Assembly: GCF_023502345.1 (NCBI RefSeq)
Contig: NZ_JAMFLX010000016.1
Coordinates: 56,908 to 120,907 of the forward strand
Source: Parendozoicomonas callyspongiae
GTDB taxonomy: Bacteria; Pseudomonadota; Gammaproteobacteria; Pseudomonadales; Endozoicomonadaceae
DNA length: 64,000 nt
Reading direction: 5' to 3'
The position numbers and the translations under genes were made by a program. Position 1 is the first letter of the stretch. The number at the start of each line of letters is the position of its first letter. This document shows positions 53,292 to 62,024 of this stretch, piece after piece. The notes below the pieces were generated by a model. It was given only the letters and a program-made list of their open reading frames with translations, searched no databases and was not told the DNA's origin.

Positions 53292-54272
53292 ATGAAAAAG
53301 CTGTTATCTGCCCTGCTGCTGACTCCTCTATTAAGTCTGAATGCCCAGGCTGCTGATCTGACTGTCTATACCTACGATTCATTTGTTTCCGACTGGGGCC
53401 CAGGGCCACAGCTGGAAAAATCCTTTGAGAAACAGTGCAACTGCGATATTGAATTTATTGCCCAGGAAGATGGCGTCAGTATTGCCAACCGCCTGCGTAT
53501 CGAACGTTCCAACACCAAGGCTGATGTTATTGTTGGTATTGATGATGCACTGATGGAAGTTGTGCGCCGGGAAAATCTGGTTCAGCCCCATGGGCTGGCT
53601 CTGAAGGGTTTGAAGCCGGAGCTGAAGTGGAAAGATACTGAGTTTGTTCCCATTGATTATGGATATTTCTCCTTCATCTACGACAGTGACAAGATCAAGA
53701 AACCAGCCAGGTCCCTGAAAGAGTTGATTAACTCCAGTGCTTCAGTGATCTACCAGGATCCCCGGACAAGTACTCCCGGTCAGGGTTTAATGCTGTGGGT
53801 GAAACGCATTTATGGTGATCAGTCTCCTGAAGCCTGGAAAAAACTGGCCGAGCATACAGTTACCGTGACCAAAGGCTGGTGGGAAGCTTACAGCATGTTT
53901 CTGGAAGGTGGTTCCGATTATGTGCTGAGTTATAACACTTCTCCCGCCTATCATATGGTTTCTGAAGATAAGGAAAACTATAAAGCCGCCAAATTTGCTG
54001 AAGGTCATGTTGCCCAGATTGAAGTGGCCGCAATCACCACTCACAGCAAGAACAAGAAACTGGCTCAGAAGTTCCTGAACTTTATGGTTTCCCCTGAAGC
54101 GCAAAAGATTCTTCCAGTCACAAACTGGATGTCTCCGGTCATTGAAAATGTCGAACTGCCTGCTGCATTTGGAACTCTGATTCAGCCTGAGCGTATTGGT
54201 TTCACATCAGTGGAGGTGGCGGATAACCGCAAGCAGTGGTTGAAGGAATGGCGTCGAGCAGCTGCCAAGTAA
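53292..54272 (+). CDS. thiB: Thiamine/TPP ABC transporter, periplasmic binding protein
   Basis: 326 aa (E. coli ThiB is 327). Signal peptide MKKLLSALLLTPLLSLNAQA, then LTVYTYDSFVSDWGPGPQLEKSFEKQCNCDIEFI, typical ThiB. It also shows VIYQDPRTSTPGQGLMLWVK and LSYNTSPAYH. It captures thiamine, TMP and TPP. Preceded by a TPP riboswitch, so expression should fall when TPP is abundant. Confidence 0.95.
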   Translation: MKKLLSALLLTPLLSLNAQAADLTVYTYDSFVSDWGPGPQLEKSFEKQCNCDIEFIAQEDGVSIANRLRIERSNTKADVIVGIDDALMEVVRRENLVQPHGLALKGLKPELKWKDTEFVPIDYGYFSFIYDSDKIKKPARSLKELINSSASVIYQDPRTSTPGQGLMLWVKRIYGDQSPEAWKKLAEHTVTVTKGWWEAYSMFLEGGSDYVLSYNTSPAYHMVSEDKENYKAAKFAEGHVAQIEVAAITTHSKNKKLAQKFLNFMVSPEAQKILPVTNWMSPVIENVELPAAFGTLIQPERIGFTSVEVADNRKQWLKEWRRAAAK

Positions 54273-54279
54273 AATCTAC

Positions 54280-55857
54280 ATGCAATTGATTGTTCGATTC
54301 TCAGGCTGGCTGGCTTTGCTTGGTGTCAGCCTGGTTACACTGCTGTCTTTTTACGGGCTGATCGGTTTTTCTGATCAGGGGCCGGACTGGCAGCTGTTCA
54401 GTGACAGCTATTTCTATAGCATTCTTTCTTTCTCCATCCAACAGGCTTTTTTGAGCGCGCTGTTTTCAGTGTTGCTGGCCTGGCCTGTTGCCAGAGCAAT
54501 TTACTACCAGCCGAATCTTCCTGGAGTAAAGGCTTTTCTCAGTCTTTGCCTGCTTTGTTTCGTGATGCCGACTCTGGTGCTGATTACCGGGCTGGTGGCG
54601 CTATTGGGCGGCAATGGGCTGGTCACACCAGCTTTTGAACTGTTACTTGGGGAAGGCTGGGATATTTATGGATTGGGAGGAATCCTGCTGGCCCATACTT
54701 ATCTGAATATGCCTTTTGCTATCCGGATTTTTTATCAGCAGCTGAATGCGATTCCTGATAGCAGCTGGCAGCTGGCGTCACAGCTGAAACTCACTCCCTG
54801 GCAGAGATTTCGTATTGTTGAGTGGTCCAGTCTGTCCGGGCAGGCCCTGACACTGTTCGGTTTTATTTTCGTGTTGTGCTTTAACAGCTTTGCCATTGTT
54901 CTGGCGCTGGGGGGCGGGCCGCAGTCGACCACTCTTGAGGTGGCAATTTACCAGGCGCTGAAATATGACTTCAATATTCCGGAAGCCTTGATGCTTGCCT
55001 GGGCTCAGCTCCTTATCGCTGGCGGTTTCTTTATGCTGGTGTCCCGGCTGGGGAAAGCCAACTGGTTGTCGGTGGATACAGCTTCACGGCTGTGGACCCC
55101 TAACGCCAAAGGGTACCGGGGCAGAATGATGCAGCTGACTTATCTGGTTGCCTGGGTTTGCCTTGTTCTTCCTATGGTGGCACTTCTTGTCGGTGTGACG
55201 GACACCGATCAATCTCTGAAGCTGGCAGAGCTGCTTGTTCCTACAGTCACCAGTCTGGGTTTGGGGCTGTTCTCGGCAACTCTGGGTGTAGTCATGGCCT
55301 GGGTGATGTTAAACCCGGCCAGGGAACTGAATCGGCGAGGAGCAACGCGACAGCAGCTGGTTGTAGAGTGGATTGCTTCCCACGGGCTTGTGGCACCGGC
55401 CATGGTGGTCTCGGTGGGTCTGTTTATCTTCTTGCTTCAGCATATAGATATTGATCGTTGGGGTATGCCGGTTGTGGCTCTGCTGAATACATTTGTTGTG
55501 ATTCCTTTTGCGATCCAGAAGCTGAAACCGCGGCTGCTGCAGTTTGATGCCCAGTACTACGACTTGTGTCGTTCATTAAAGGTGAGCGGATTTGCACTTT
55601 GGAAAATTCAGTGGCCCTTTGTCAGGCCGGTATTCCTGACCACCTTTGCCCTGCTGTTTGTTCTTGCTATTGGCGATGTGGCGATCTTTTCCATCTTTGG
55701 TAACCAGTCATGGCAGACACTGCCCTGGCTGATTTATGGTTATGCGGGCAGCTACCGAATTGCCGAGGCCAGTATTGCATCTCTGTTGCTGCTGGGTATT
55801 TGTAGTTTGATTTTATGGGGTTTTGAAAAAGCCCAGATGGAACAGAAAAATGTTTGA
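54280..55857 (+). CDS. thiP: Thiamine/TPP ABC transporter, double permease
   Basis: 525 aa with about twelve membrane segments arranged as two fused permease halves. The EAA-type loops are PDSSWQLASQLKLTPWQRFRIVEWSSL and QYYDLCRSLKVSGFALWKIQWPFV. E. coli ThiP is 536 aa. It starts 7 bp after thiB and overlaps thiQ by 8 bp. Confidence 0.94.
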   Translation: MQLIVRFSGWLALLGVSLVTLLSFYGLIGFSDQGPDWQLFSDSYFYSILSFSIQQAFLSALFSVLLAWPVARAIYYQPNLPGVKAFLSLCLLCFVMPTLVLITGLVALLGGNGLVTPAFELLLGEGWDIYGLGGILLAHTYLNMPFAIRIFYQQLNAIPDSSWQLASQLKLTPWQRFRIVEWSSLSGQALTLFGFIFVLCFNSFAIVLALGGGPQSTTLEVAIYQALKYDFNIPEALMLAWAQLLIAGGFFMLVSRLGKANWLSVDTASRLWTPNAKGYRGRMMQLTYLVAWVCLVLPMVALLVGVTDTDQSLKLAELLVPTVTSLGLGLFSATLGVVMAWVMLNPARELNRRGATRQQLVVEWIASHGLVAPAMVVSVGLFIFLLQHIDIDRWGMPVVALLNTFVVIPFAIQKLKPRLLQFDAQYYDLCRSLKVSGFALWKIQWPFVRPVFLTTFALLFVLAIGDVAIFSIFGNQSWQTLPWLIYGYAGSYRIAEASIASLLLLGICSLILWGFEKAQMEQKNV

Positions 55858-56467
55858 AGTCAGAAAGCTGGAAATTGAACGGGACGGAAAGACCCTGAAG
55901 TATGACTTCAAACTCAAGACTGGACATGTTCTGGCCATCCAGGGATTGAGTGGTGTTGGTAAATCAACCTTGCTGTCTGCTGTTGCAGGATTCGTGAACA
56001 GCATAAGCGGGCAGATTCTTTGGGAGGGGCAGACCTTGAATGGTCTGTCAATCGATAAGCGGCCGGTCAGTTACCTGTTTCAGCAAAATAATTTGTTTGA
56101 ACACCTTTCTGTCATGACAAACATGACCCTGGGTTTTGGAGAGAGGCCGGTAAACAGCGATCTGCTTGATCAGATCACCGATGCCGCCCATGAACTGCAG
56201 GTCAGTGACCAGTTACAGAAAATGCCGGGGGCTTTATCCGGTGGTCAGAGACAGCGCATCGCTATTATTCGCACCATGTTGCGTCCAGAGCCTTTGGTTT
56301 TGCTTGATGAGCCATTTGCAGAGCTGGATCCGCAGACCCGCCTGCTTGCTACAGGATGGGTGCGAAAAGTTGCCAAAAAATATAAGAAAACAGTTCTGAT
56401 GGTGACCCATCAGTCGGAAGATGTGGAACAGGTGGCAGATAGTGTTCTGATGCTAAAACAGAGCTAA
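55850..56467 (+). CDS. thiQ: Thiamine/TPP ABC transporter, ATP-binding subunit
   Basis: 205 aa from ATG 55850 (MFEVRKLEIERDGK), overlapping the thiP stop by 8 bp; an upstream TTG extension is rejected. Walker A GLSGVGKST, signature LSGGQRQRIAIIRTML, Walker B LVLLDEPFAELDP, switch MVTHQSEDVEQVAD. It energises ThiP. Confidence 0.93.
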   Translation: MFEVRKLEIERDGKTLKYDFKLKTGHVLAIQGLSGVGKSTLLSAVAGFVNSISGQILWEGQTLNGLSIDKRPVSYLFQQNNLFEHLSVMTNMTLGFGERPVNSDLLDQITDAAHELQVSDQLQKMPGALSGGQRQRIAIIRTMLRPEPLVLLDEPFAELDPQTRLLATGWVRKVAKKYKKTVLMVTHQSEDVEQVADSVLMLKQS

Positions 56468-56470
56468 TGG

Positions 56471-56504
56471 CATGGTTTGCGCACTGGGTGCTGCGCAAAC
56501 CATG
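56471..56504. terminator. Bidirectional hairpin between convergent thiQ and map
   Basis: CATGGTTTGCGCA (56471-56483) pairs perfectly with TGCGCAAACCATG (56492-56504), 13 bp. It sits between the thiQ and map stop codons and can end both transcripts. GGCTTAgtTAAGCC, a second palindrome, follows at once over the map stop, and CATGGCTGT matches the linker of the two-hairpin repeats. Confidence 0.72.
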
Positions 56505-56518
56505 GCTGTACGGCTTAG

Positions 56519-57316
56519 TTAAGCCAGCGGCGAAGTTTCGCCTTTACGCAGGGTCAGGATTTCATGGCCGTCTTTTGTCACCAGAATTGTGTGCTCCCAC
56601 TGTGCAGATGGGCGGCGATCTTTTGTGACAGCGGTCCAGCCATCACCTTTCAGCTTGGTCTGCTTTTTACCGGCATTAATCATTGGCTCAATGGTAAATG
56701 TCATGCCTTCCTGCAGTTCAATGCCTGTTCCTGCCAGCCCGTAGTGCATGACCTGGGGTTCTTCATGGAAACCCTGGCCAATGCCATGGCCACAGTATTC
56801 TTCAACGACAGAGTAATGGTTTTTGTGAGCGTGAGCTGAGATAGCAGCGCCGATATCCCCCAGCCGTGCTCCCGGACGAACCTGCTCAATTCCGAGATAC
56901 ATACACTCACGGGTGATCTTGGCGAGGCGCTCAAGATGCTCCGGTGCTTCACCAATAATAAACATCTGACTGGTATCACCGTGATAGCCATCCTTGATGA
57001 CAGTGATATCAATATTCAGGGCATCACCTTTTTTTAGGACCTTCTTATCACTGGGAATACCGTGACAGACAACGTCGTTCAGAGAGGTGCAGATGGACTT
57101 CGGGAATCCGGGACGGCCCGGCGCCGCACCATAATTGAGTGGTGCCGGAATGGCTTTCTGTTCGTTGACGATGTAATCGTGACAGATGCGGTCCAGTTCC
57201 CCAGTGCTGACACCTTCTTTTACGTGGGGAGCGATCATTTCCAGTACCTCGGCAGCGAGGCGACCGGCGATGCGCATTTTTTCAATTTGTTCCGGTGTCT
57301 TGATAATGACAGACAT
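56519..57316 (-). CDS. map: Methionine aminopeptidase, type I
   Basis: 265 aa from ATG 57316 (MSVIIKTPEQIEKMRIAGRLAAEVLEMI); the frame extends ten codons upstream without family match. Metal ligands: DGYHGDTSQMF (two Asp), EEYCGHGIGQGFHEEPQ (His, with the flanking catalytic His), FTIEPM and QWEHTILV (two Glu regions). It removes initiator Met from nascent proteins and is essential. In many relatives glnD follows directly; here thiBPQ intervenes. Confidence 0.96.
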   Translation of the reverse strand: MSVIIKTPEQIEKMRIAGRLAAEVLEMIAPHVKEGVSTGELDRICHDYIVNEQKAIPAPLNYGAAPGRPGFPKSICTSLNDVVCHGIPSDKKVLKKGDALNIDITVIKDGYHGDTSQMFIIGEAPEHLERLAKITRECMYLGIEQVRPGARLGDIGAAISAHAHKNHYSVVEEYCGHGIGQGFHEEPQVMHYGLAGTGIELQEGMTFTIEPMINAGKKQTKLKGDGWTAVTKDRRPSAQWEHTILVTKDGHEILTLRKGETSPLA

Positions 57317-57459
57317 GTCGCAATGATAATCCCTGAAATAGCCCAAAATCGGGGCAGGTAATCCATTCTAGCAAATGCCGGGGTACGCTTAACACCCACA
57401 TTCTATAGGGGATATATGGGGGGATATTGAGTATATTGGGAGCGAAACCGAATTGGTTC

Positions 57460-57468
57460 TGATATGAT
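57460..57468 (+). promoter_or_regulatory. Candidate extended -10 promoter for the mevalonate operon
   Basis: TGATATGAT fits TGnTATAAT with one mismatch, 62 bp before the HMG-CoA reductase ATG. No good -35 is visible at 17 bp. The leader between holds a hairpin (CCCGCCCT-ATGG-AGGGaCGGG, about 57477-57497) of unknown effect. Confidence 0.4.
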
Positions 57469-57529
57469 GGCGCTCCCCGCCCTATGGAGGGACGGGAATG
57501 ATTGAACCTGACGGGATGATTTCCGGGAT

Positions 57530-58564
57530 ATGTCACAACATAAGATTTCCCTGGCTCCGGTGCCGATGCGTCTGGTAGGGCCGGTTCGAATCATTGGCGA
57601 AACTGTCGATGACAGCGTGATGTTACCGCTGGCAACCTATGAGACACCGCTCTGGCCGTCAGTTGGGCGTGGAGCCCGTGTTGCCACCCTGGCTGGTGGT
57701 ATTCGTGCCACAGTTATTGATGAGCGCATGACTCGCTCAATCCTGCTGGAGGCGCCTGATGCCACCAAGGCTCTGGCAGCCTGGCACAGTCTCTCCTCCC
57801 GCAAGGACGAGATGAATATGGTGGTTCGCGAGTGCAGTCGCTTTGCTAATTTGATTGACCTGCACCATCAGATCATTGGTAATCTGCTGTATGTTCGCCT
57901 GGAGTTCACTACTGGCGACGCCTCCGGTCATAATATGGTGACCCTGGCAGCTGAAAAGCTGCAGGACTGGTTACTGGGCGAATATCCTGAGCTGAAGTAC
58001 ACCTCAATTTCTGCCAATTACTGCACCGATAAGAAAGCGACTGCAGTTAATGGCATTCTTGGTCGTGGCAAGAATGTGGTCTGTGAACTGACCATTCCCC
58101 GCGCTCTGTGTGAGCGTCGCCTGAAAACAACACCTGAAGCTGTTGTTGATCTGAACATCAAAAAGAATCTGCTTGGTACCATGCTGGCTGGTGGTATTCG
58201 CAGTGCCAATGCCCATTTTGCCAATATGCTTCTGGCTTTTTATCTGGCAACCGGACAGGATGCTGCCAATATTGTCGAAGGTTCGCAGGGTATCGTGCAC
58301 TGTGAAGTGCGTGATGGCGATCTTTACTTCTCTGTGAATCTGCCCAACCTGATTGTCGGAAGTGTCGGCAACGGTAAAGGTCTGGACTTCGTGGAGGAGA
58401 ATCTCAAGCTTCTGGGTTGTCGTGAAGAGCGGGAACCTGGTGAAAATGCACGTCGACTGGCTGTGATCTGTGCCGCTTCTGTTCTTTGTGGGGAGCTATC
58501 CCTGCTGGCAGCCCAGACCAACCCCGGCGAGCTCATGGCCGCCCATGTGAAGTTTGAGCGCTAA
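57530..58564 (+). CDS. mvaA: Hydroxymethylglutaryl-CoA reductase
   Basis: 344 aa. It reduces HMG-CoA to mevalonate. Motifs: LEFTTGDASGHNMVTLAAEKL (DAMGMNM-type site), TDKKATAVNGILGRGKNVVCELTIP (catalytic Lys), TMLAGGIRSANAHFANMLLAFYLATGQDAANIVEGSQG, and ASVLCGELSLLAAQ. This resembles the class I catalytic core without a membrane domain, and nucleotide preference is not assigned. It heads a six-gene mevalonate operon. The ribosome site before ATG 57530 is weak (CCGGGAT). Confidence 0.92.
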   Translation: MSQHKISLAPVPMRLVGPVRIIGETVDDSVMLPLATYETPLWPSVGRGARVATLAGGIRATVIDERMTRSILLEAPDATKALAAWHSLSSRKDEMNMVVRECSRFANLIDLHHQIIGNLLYVRLEFTTGDASGHNMVTLAAEKLQDWLLGEYPELKYTSISANYCTDKKATAVNGILGRGKNVVCELTIPRALCERRLKTTPEAVVDLNIKKNLLGTMLAGGIRSANAHFANMLLAFYLATGQDAANIVEGSQGIVHCEVRDGDLYFSVNLPNLIVGSVGNGKGLDFVEENLKLLGCREEREPGENARRLAVICAASVLCGELSLLAAQTNPGELMAAHVKFER

Positions 58565-58569
58565 ACCAG

Positions 58570-59631
58570 ATGAGTGCTGAATCCCCAACGCCTGAGGCTG
58601 AAGGTCATCTGACCAACAGTCGTAAGGTTGAACATATCCAGCTGATTGAGCAGGATCGGGAAACCGATCGGGATGCCCGGTACTTTGACCGTATCCGCCT
58701 GACTCACAGAGCTTTTCCTGAGATCAATCTTGATGATGTTGATCCCAGTGTCGAGTTCATGGGCAAGAAGCTCTCTTTCCCTTTGCTGATTTCTTCCATG
58801 ACCGGTGGTGATCATGCGCTGGTGCGTACGATCAATTACAACCTGGCTGTGGCTGCCCAGGAAACAGGCGTGGCCATGGGGGTTGGTTCTCAGCGGGTTA
58901 TGTTTGAACAGTCTTCTGCCCGGGCAAGTTTTGCCATTCGTCAGCATGCTCCAGATGCTTTGTTGTTTGCCAACCTGGGGGCGGTTCAGCTCAACAAGGG
59001 TTTTGGCATTGAGCAGTGCCGGGAGGCTGTTGAGCTGGTGGGTGCGGATGCACTCTATTTGCATCTTAATGCTCTGCAGGAAGCTATTCAGCCGGAAGGA
59101 GACACGGAGTTTCGTGGTCTTCTTGACCGGATCGAAGAGATTCGTCAGCAGCTTGAAGTTCCTTTGCTGCTGAAAGAAGTTGGCTGTGGCTTTTCTCAAG
59201 AAGATATTGCTGCTGCTGTGTCCCGCGGCATCAAATATATTGATGTGGCCGGGCAGGGTGGAACATCCTGGAGCCGGATTGAGCACCATCGGGCTGATGA
59301 CCTGATGAATCCGGGTATTTTGTTCCAGGACTGGGGAATACCCACCCCAAGAGCGCTGAAACTGGCTGCGCCCTATCAGAACCGTATTGAACTGATCGCC
59401 AGTGGTGGTCTGAGAAACGGTGTTGATATGGCCAAGTCTGTTATACTCGGCGCCCGTCTTTGCGGGCTGGCTGCCCCGCTGCTTAAGCCGGCCATGGAGT
59501 CCGTTGATCGGGTGATTACAGTTATCGAAGCTCTCAAGCGGGAGTTCGTAACGACCATGTTTTTACTTGGTGCCCCCGATGTTGCCGCATTACACGGCAA
59601 CGAACGGTTAATTCTGGATGACTTTTCCTGA
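58570..59631 (+). CDS. fni: Isopentenyl-diphosphate delta-isomerase, type 2 (FMN-dependent)
   Basis: 353 aa, a TIM-barrel flavoprotein. FPLLISSMTGG, GVGSQRVMFEQ, FANLGAVQLNKGFG, LHLNALQEAIQPEGDTEF, LLKEVGCGFS and DVAGQGGTSW are the family blocks. It interconverts IPP and DMAPP. It starts 5 bp after the HMG-CoA reductase stop. Confidence 0.95.
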   Translation: MSAESPTPEAEGHLTNSRKVEHIQLIEQDRETDRDARYFDRIRLTHRAFPEINLDDVDPSVEFMGKKLSFPLLISSMTGGDHALVRTINYNLAVAAQETGVAMGVGSQRVMFEQSSARASFAIRQHAPDALLFANLGAVQLNKGFGIEQCREAVELVGADALYLHLNALQEAIQPEGDTEFRGLLDRIEEIRQQLEVPLLLKEVGCGFSQEDIAAAVSRGIKYIDVAGQGGTSWSRIEHHRADDLMNPGILFQDWGIPTPRALKLAAPYQNRIELIASGGLRNGVDMAKSVILGARLCGLAAPLLKPAMESVDRVITVIEALKREFVTTMFLLGAPDVAALHGNERLILDDFS

Positions 59632-59641
59632 ATATCGGTTT

Positions 59642-60817
59642 ATGTCTGTCGGTATTGATGATATCAGTTTTTATTCCTCCGGCCTGTATCTGTCGCTGAG
59701 CACACTGGCAGATCACAACGGAGAAGATCCGGATAAGTACCGGGTAGGTCTTGGGCAGGAACGCATGGGTGTGCCTGCTCCGGATGAAGATATTGTAACG
59801 CTGGCTGCCAATGCCGCCAGGCCGCTGATTAATGATGGCAACCACGATCGAATCACTACGATTCTGTTTGCGACGGAGTCCAGTATTGATCAGTCAAAAG
59901 CGGCTGGTGTCTATGTGCAGCGGCTGCTTGGGCTGGGGAGCAACTGTCGTATAGTTGAACTGAAGCAGGCCTGTTACAGCGCTACTGCCGCCATACAGAT
60001 GGCCTGTGGTCTGGTGGCACGTAAGCCCGGTGATCAGGTTCTGGTTATCGCTGCGGATATTGCCCGCTATGGCCTGGGCACTCCCGGTGAAGCAACCCAG
60101 GGTTGCGGCGCGGTTGCAATGCTGGTCAAGGACAGTCCCCGTCTTCTGGAAGTTCATCCGGAAACCGGCTGCTACAGCGAAGATGTTATGGACTTCTGGC
60201 GCCCCAACTATATGGATACGGCGCTGGTGGATGGCAAGTACTCCACAATTGTCTATCTCAAGGCTCTGCGTCAGAGCTGGAAACACTATCGCGAGAATGC
60301 AGGCAGCGTTGATTTTGGTGACTTCAGCCGGTTCTGCTATCACCTTCCGTTTACCAAGATGGGTGAAAAGGCCCACCGTAAGCTGGCTGTGACTAATGGC
60401 GTATCCATGGATGCGGAGCTGCTGGAGCAACAGATAGGTTCCGGTCTACTTTACAACCGCCAGATTGGTAACAGCTACAGTGCCTCCCTTTATATTGGTC
60501 TGGCATCTTTGCTGGAAAACGATAAGGAAGACCTGTCAGGCAAGCATATTGGCCTGTTCAGCTACGGTTCCGGCTGTGTTGGTGAGTTTTTTGCCATGAC
60601 GGTCTGTAATGGCTATCGCGAACATTCCCGTCGTGAACAGCATCTGGCTATGCTGGAGCAGCGTCAGGAGCTTGATTACCAGACTTATGCGGAACTGTTT
60701 GGCCATTCCTGCCCTCAGGATGGTGGCGAGCATTACTTTCCGGAAATGGCGGCTGGCCACTATCGCCTGGCCGGTATCCATGATCACAAACGAATCTACT
60801 CAGAAACTGACGGTTAA
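59642..60817 (+). CDS. mvaS: Hydroxymethylglutaryl-CoA synthase
   Basis: 391 aa from ATG 59642 (MSVGIDDISFYSSGLYLSL); an in-frame TTG upstream (59618) lies inside fni and is rejected. Catalytic Cys in ELKQACYSATAAIQMA, catalytic His in FCYHLPFTKMGEKAH, general-base Glu region in LFATESSIDQSKAAG, and GLFSYGSGCVGEFF. It condenses acetyl-CoA with acetoacetyl-CoA. A 184-bp gap with a two-hairpin element follows before the kinase genes. Confidence 0.95.
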   Translation: MSVGIDDISFYSSGLYLSLSTLADHNGEDPDKYRVGLGQERMGVPAPDEDIVTLAANAARPLINDGNHDRITTILFATESSIDQSKAAGVYVQRLLGLGSNCRIVELKQACYSATAAIQMACGLVARKPGDQVLVIAADIARYGLGTPGEATQGCGAVAMLVKDSPRLLEVHPETGCYSEDVMDFWRPNYMDTALVDGKYSTIVYLKALRQSWKHYRENAGSVDFGDFSRFCYHLPFTKMGEKAHRKLAVTNGVSMDAELLEQQIGSGLLYNRQIGNSYSASLYIGLASLLENDKEDLSGKHIGLFSYGSGCVGEFFAMTVCNGYREHSRREQHLAMLEQRQELDYQTYAELFGHSCPQDGGEHYFPEMAAGHYRLAGIHDHKRIYSETDG

Positions 60818-60844
60818 TGGGTGATTCTGCGCAGTGTCGCAGGT

Positions 60845-60949
60845 ATTCTTTGCTTTTTACCATGGAAATGCTCACTGCCTTATCATGGGTTGTGAGCATT
60901 TCCAGCTCATGGCTGTCCGGTCTAACTGTTAACGACAGTCAGGCTGGAC
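60845..60949 (+). repeat. Two-hairpin covarying element, copy B
   Basis: Stem I: GGAAATGCTCAC (60864-60875)/GTGAGCATTTCC (60892-60903), perfect 12 bp, with a C-G to T-A swap relative to copy A. Linker AGCTCATGGCT. Stem II: GTCCGGTCTAACTGT (60915-60929)/ACAGTCAGGCTGGAC (60935-60949), 15 bp with two G-U and one mismatch. The left flank is ATTCTTTGCTTTTTACCATGG. It lies between mvaS and the first kinase. Confidence 0.87.
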
Positions 60950-61001
60950 AAGGAAATAATACAAGCGGCAGGAGCCCTTCGAAGTACATGGCAGGTTGCC
61001 C

Positions 61002-62024
61002 GTGAAAGCCATTGCCCCAGGCAAAATAATTATCTCCGGTGAGCATGCGGTTGTGTATGGAACACCGGCACTGGCTGTTGCAGTGAATATTCATGCCCAG
61101 TGTGAAGTGAAACCGGTTCAGGATGCGGTTGTTCATCTTTATCTGGATGACTTTGAAGGTCGGAAAGGTCGCCTGGCTGAGTGCTCACTGATCGAGCTTG
61201 AGCACCTGCGCCGCAGGATTGATGAGTCTTATCAGGCCTATCTTCTCGGGCAGAAAAATATCTCTGATGTGTTGACGTGCCCAGGGAATCTGTATCTCTA
61301 TGCCATTGCCGGACTGTTTAGTGCGCTCGGCATCCCGCTGGATAGGGGCTTTGAGGTTCATCTGCATTCCAAAATTCCCATGCGCTCCGGTATGGGGTCC
61401 TCTGCTGCTACTGTTGCTTCGGTCCTGGCAGCTGTTGCCGGCTATTACGGTATTCAGCTGGACAAGGAAGCGCTGTTCCGCTTTACCAGTCATACTGAGC
61501 GTCTTCAGCACGGGTGCAACAGTACAATTGATCCAATGGTTACTGTGCATGGTGGGCTGGTGCGTATGGAGAATGCCCAGGTGGAAACCGGGCAGTCTCT
61601 GCCTGAGTTGAACTGGTATCTGGTTAACTCCGGTGAGCCGGAAGTCAGCACCGGCCAGTGTGTGGCGGAAGTGCGCCGACGCTTTGGTAAAAGCGCCATC
61701 TGGAATGAATTTCATAATATTATTACCGGTCTTGAACAGTCATTTCTGACTCGGGATGTGGGTGCCTTGAAAGAGTACGTCAAGCGAAATCATCAGTTGC
61801 TGGTTGATATCGGTGTTGTGCCCAATACGGTTCAGAAGTTTGTTGAAGAACTCCGTACCCGCTATAACGCAGCTGGCAAGATCAGTGGTGCCGGTGCGGT
61901 CCATGGCGAAAAAGCCGGTTTTTTATTAGTTCAGAGCGAGGAGCCAATCACTGATCTTTGTGGTGATTATGGCTTCCCGGTAACCCGACTTCAGTGTGAT
62001 CCTTATGGCGTCAGACTCTGCTGA
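61002..62024 (+). CDS. GHMP kinase, probable mevalonate kinase
   Basis: 340 aa from GTG 61002 (MKAIAPGKIIISGEHAVVYG), 6 bp after GCAGG; TTG 60996 is rejected. GHMP motifs: GEHAVVYGTPALAVAV (motif 1), PMRSGMGSSAATVASVLAA (motif 2, phosphate loop), and KISGAGAVHGEKAGFLLV (motif 3). HGCNSTIDPMVTVHGG holds the Asp expected to activate the mevalonate hydroxyl. The GEHAVVYG motif points to mevalonate kinase. Placed directly before a second GHMP kinase that overlaps its 3' end. Confidence 0.85.
   Translation: MKAIAPGKIIISGEHAVVYGTPALAVAVNIHAQCEVKPVQDAVVHLYLDDFEGRKGRLAECSLIELEHLRRRIDESYQAYLLGQKNISDVLTCPGNLYLYAIAGLFSALGIPLDRGFEVHLHSKIPMRSGMGSSAATVASVLAAVAGYYGIQLDKEALFRFTSHTERLQHGCNSTIDPMVTVHGGLVRMENAQVETGQSLPELNWYLVNSGEPEVSTGQCVAEVRRRFGKSAIWNEFHNIITGLEQSFLTRDVGALKEYVKRNHQLLVDIGVVPNTVQKFVEELRTRYNAAGKISGAGAVHGEKAGFLLVQSEEPITDLCGDYGFPVTRLQCDPYGVRLC

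Noticed and set aside
57575..57600. GGTTCGAATC, resembling a tRNA T-arm
   Set aside because: It lies in the coding sequence of HMG-CoA reductase and no acceptor, D or anticodon arms surround it.
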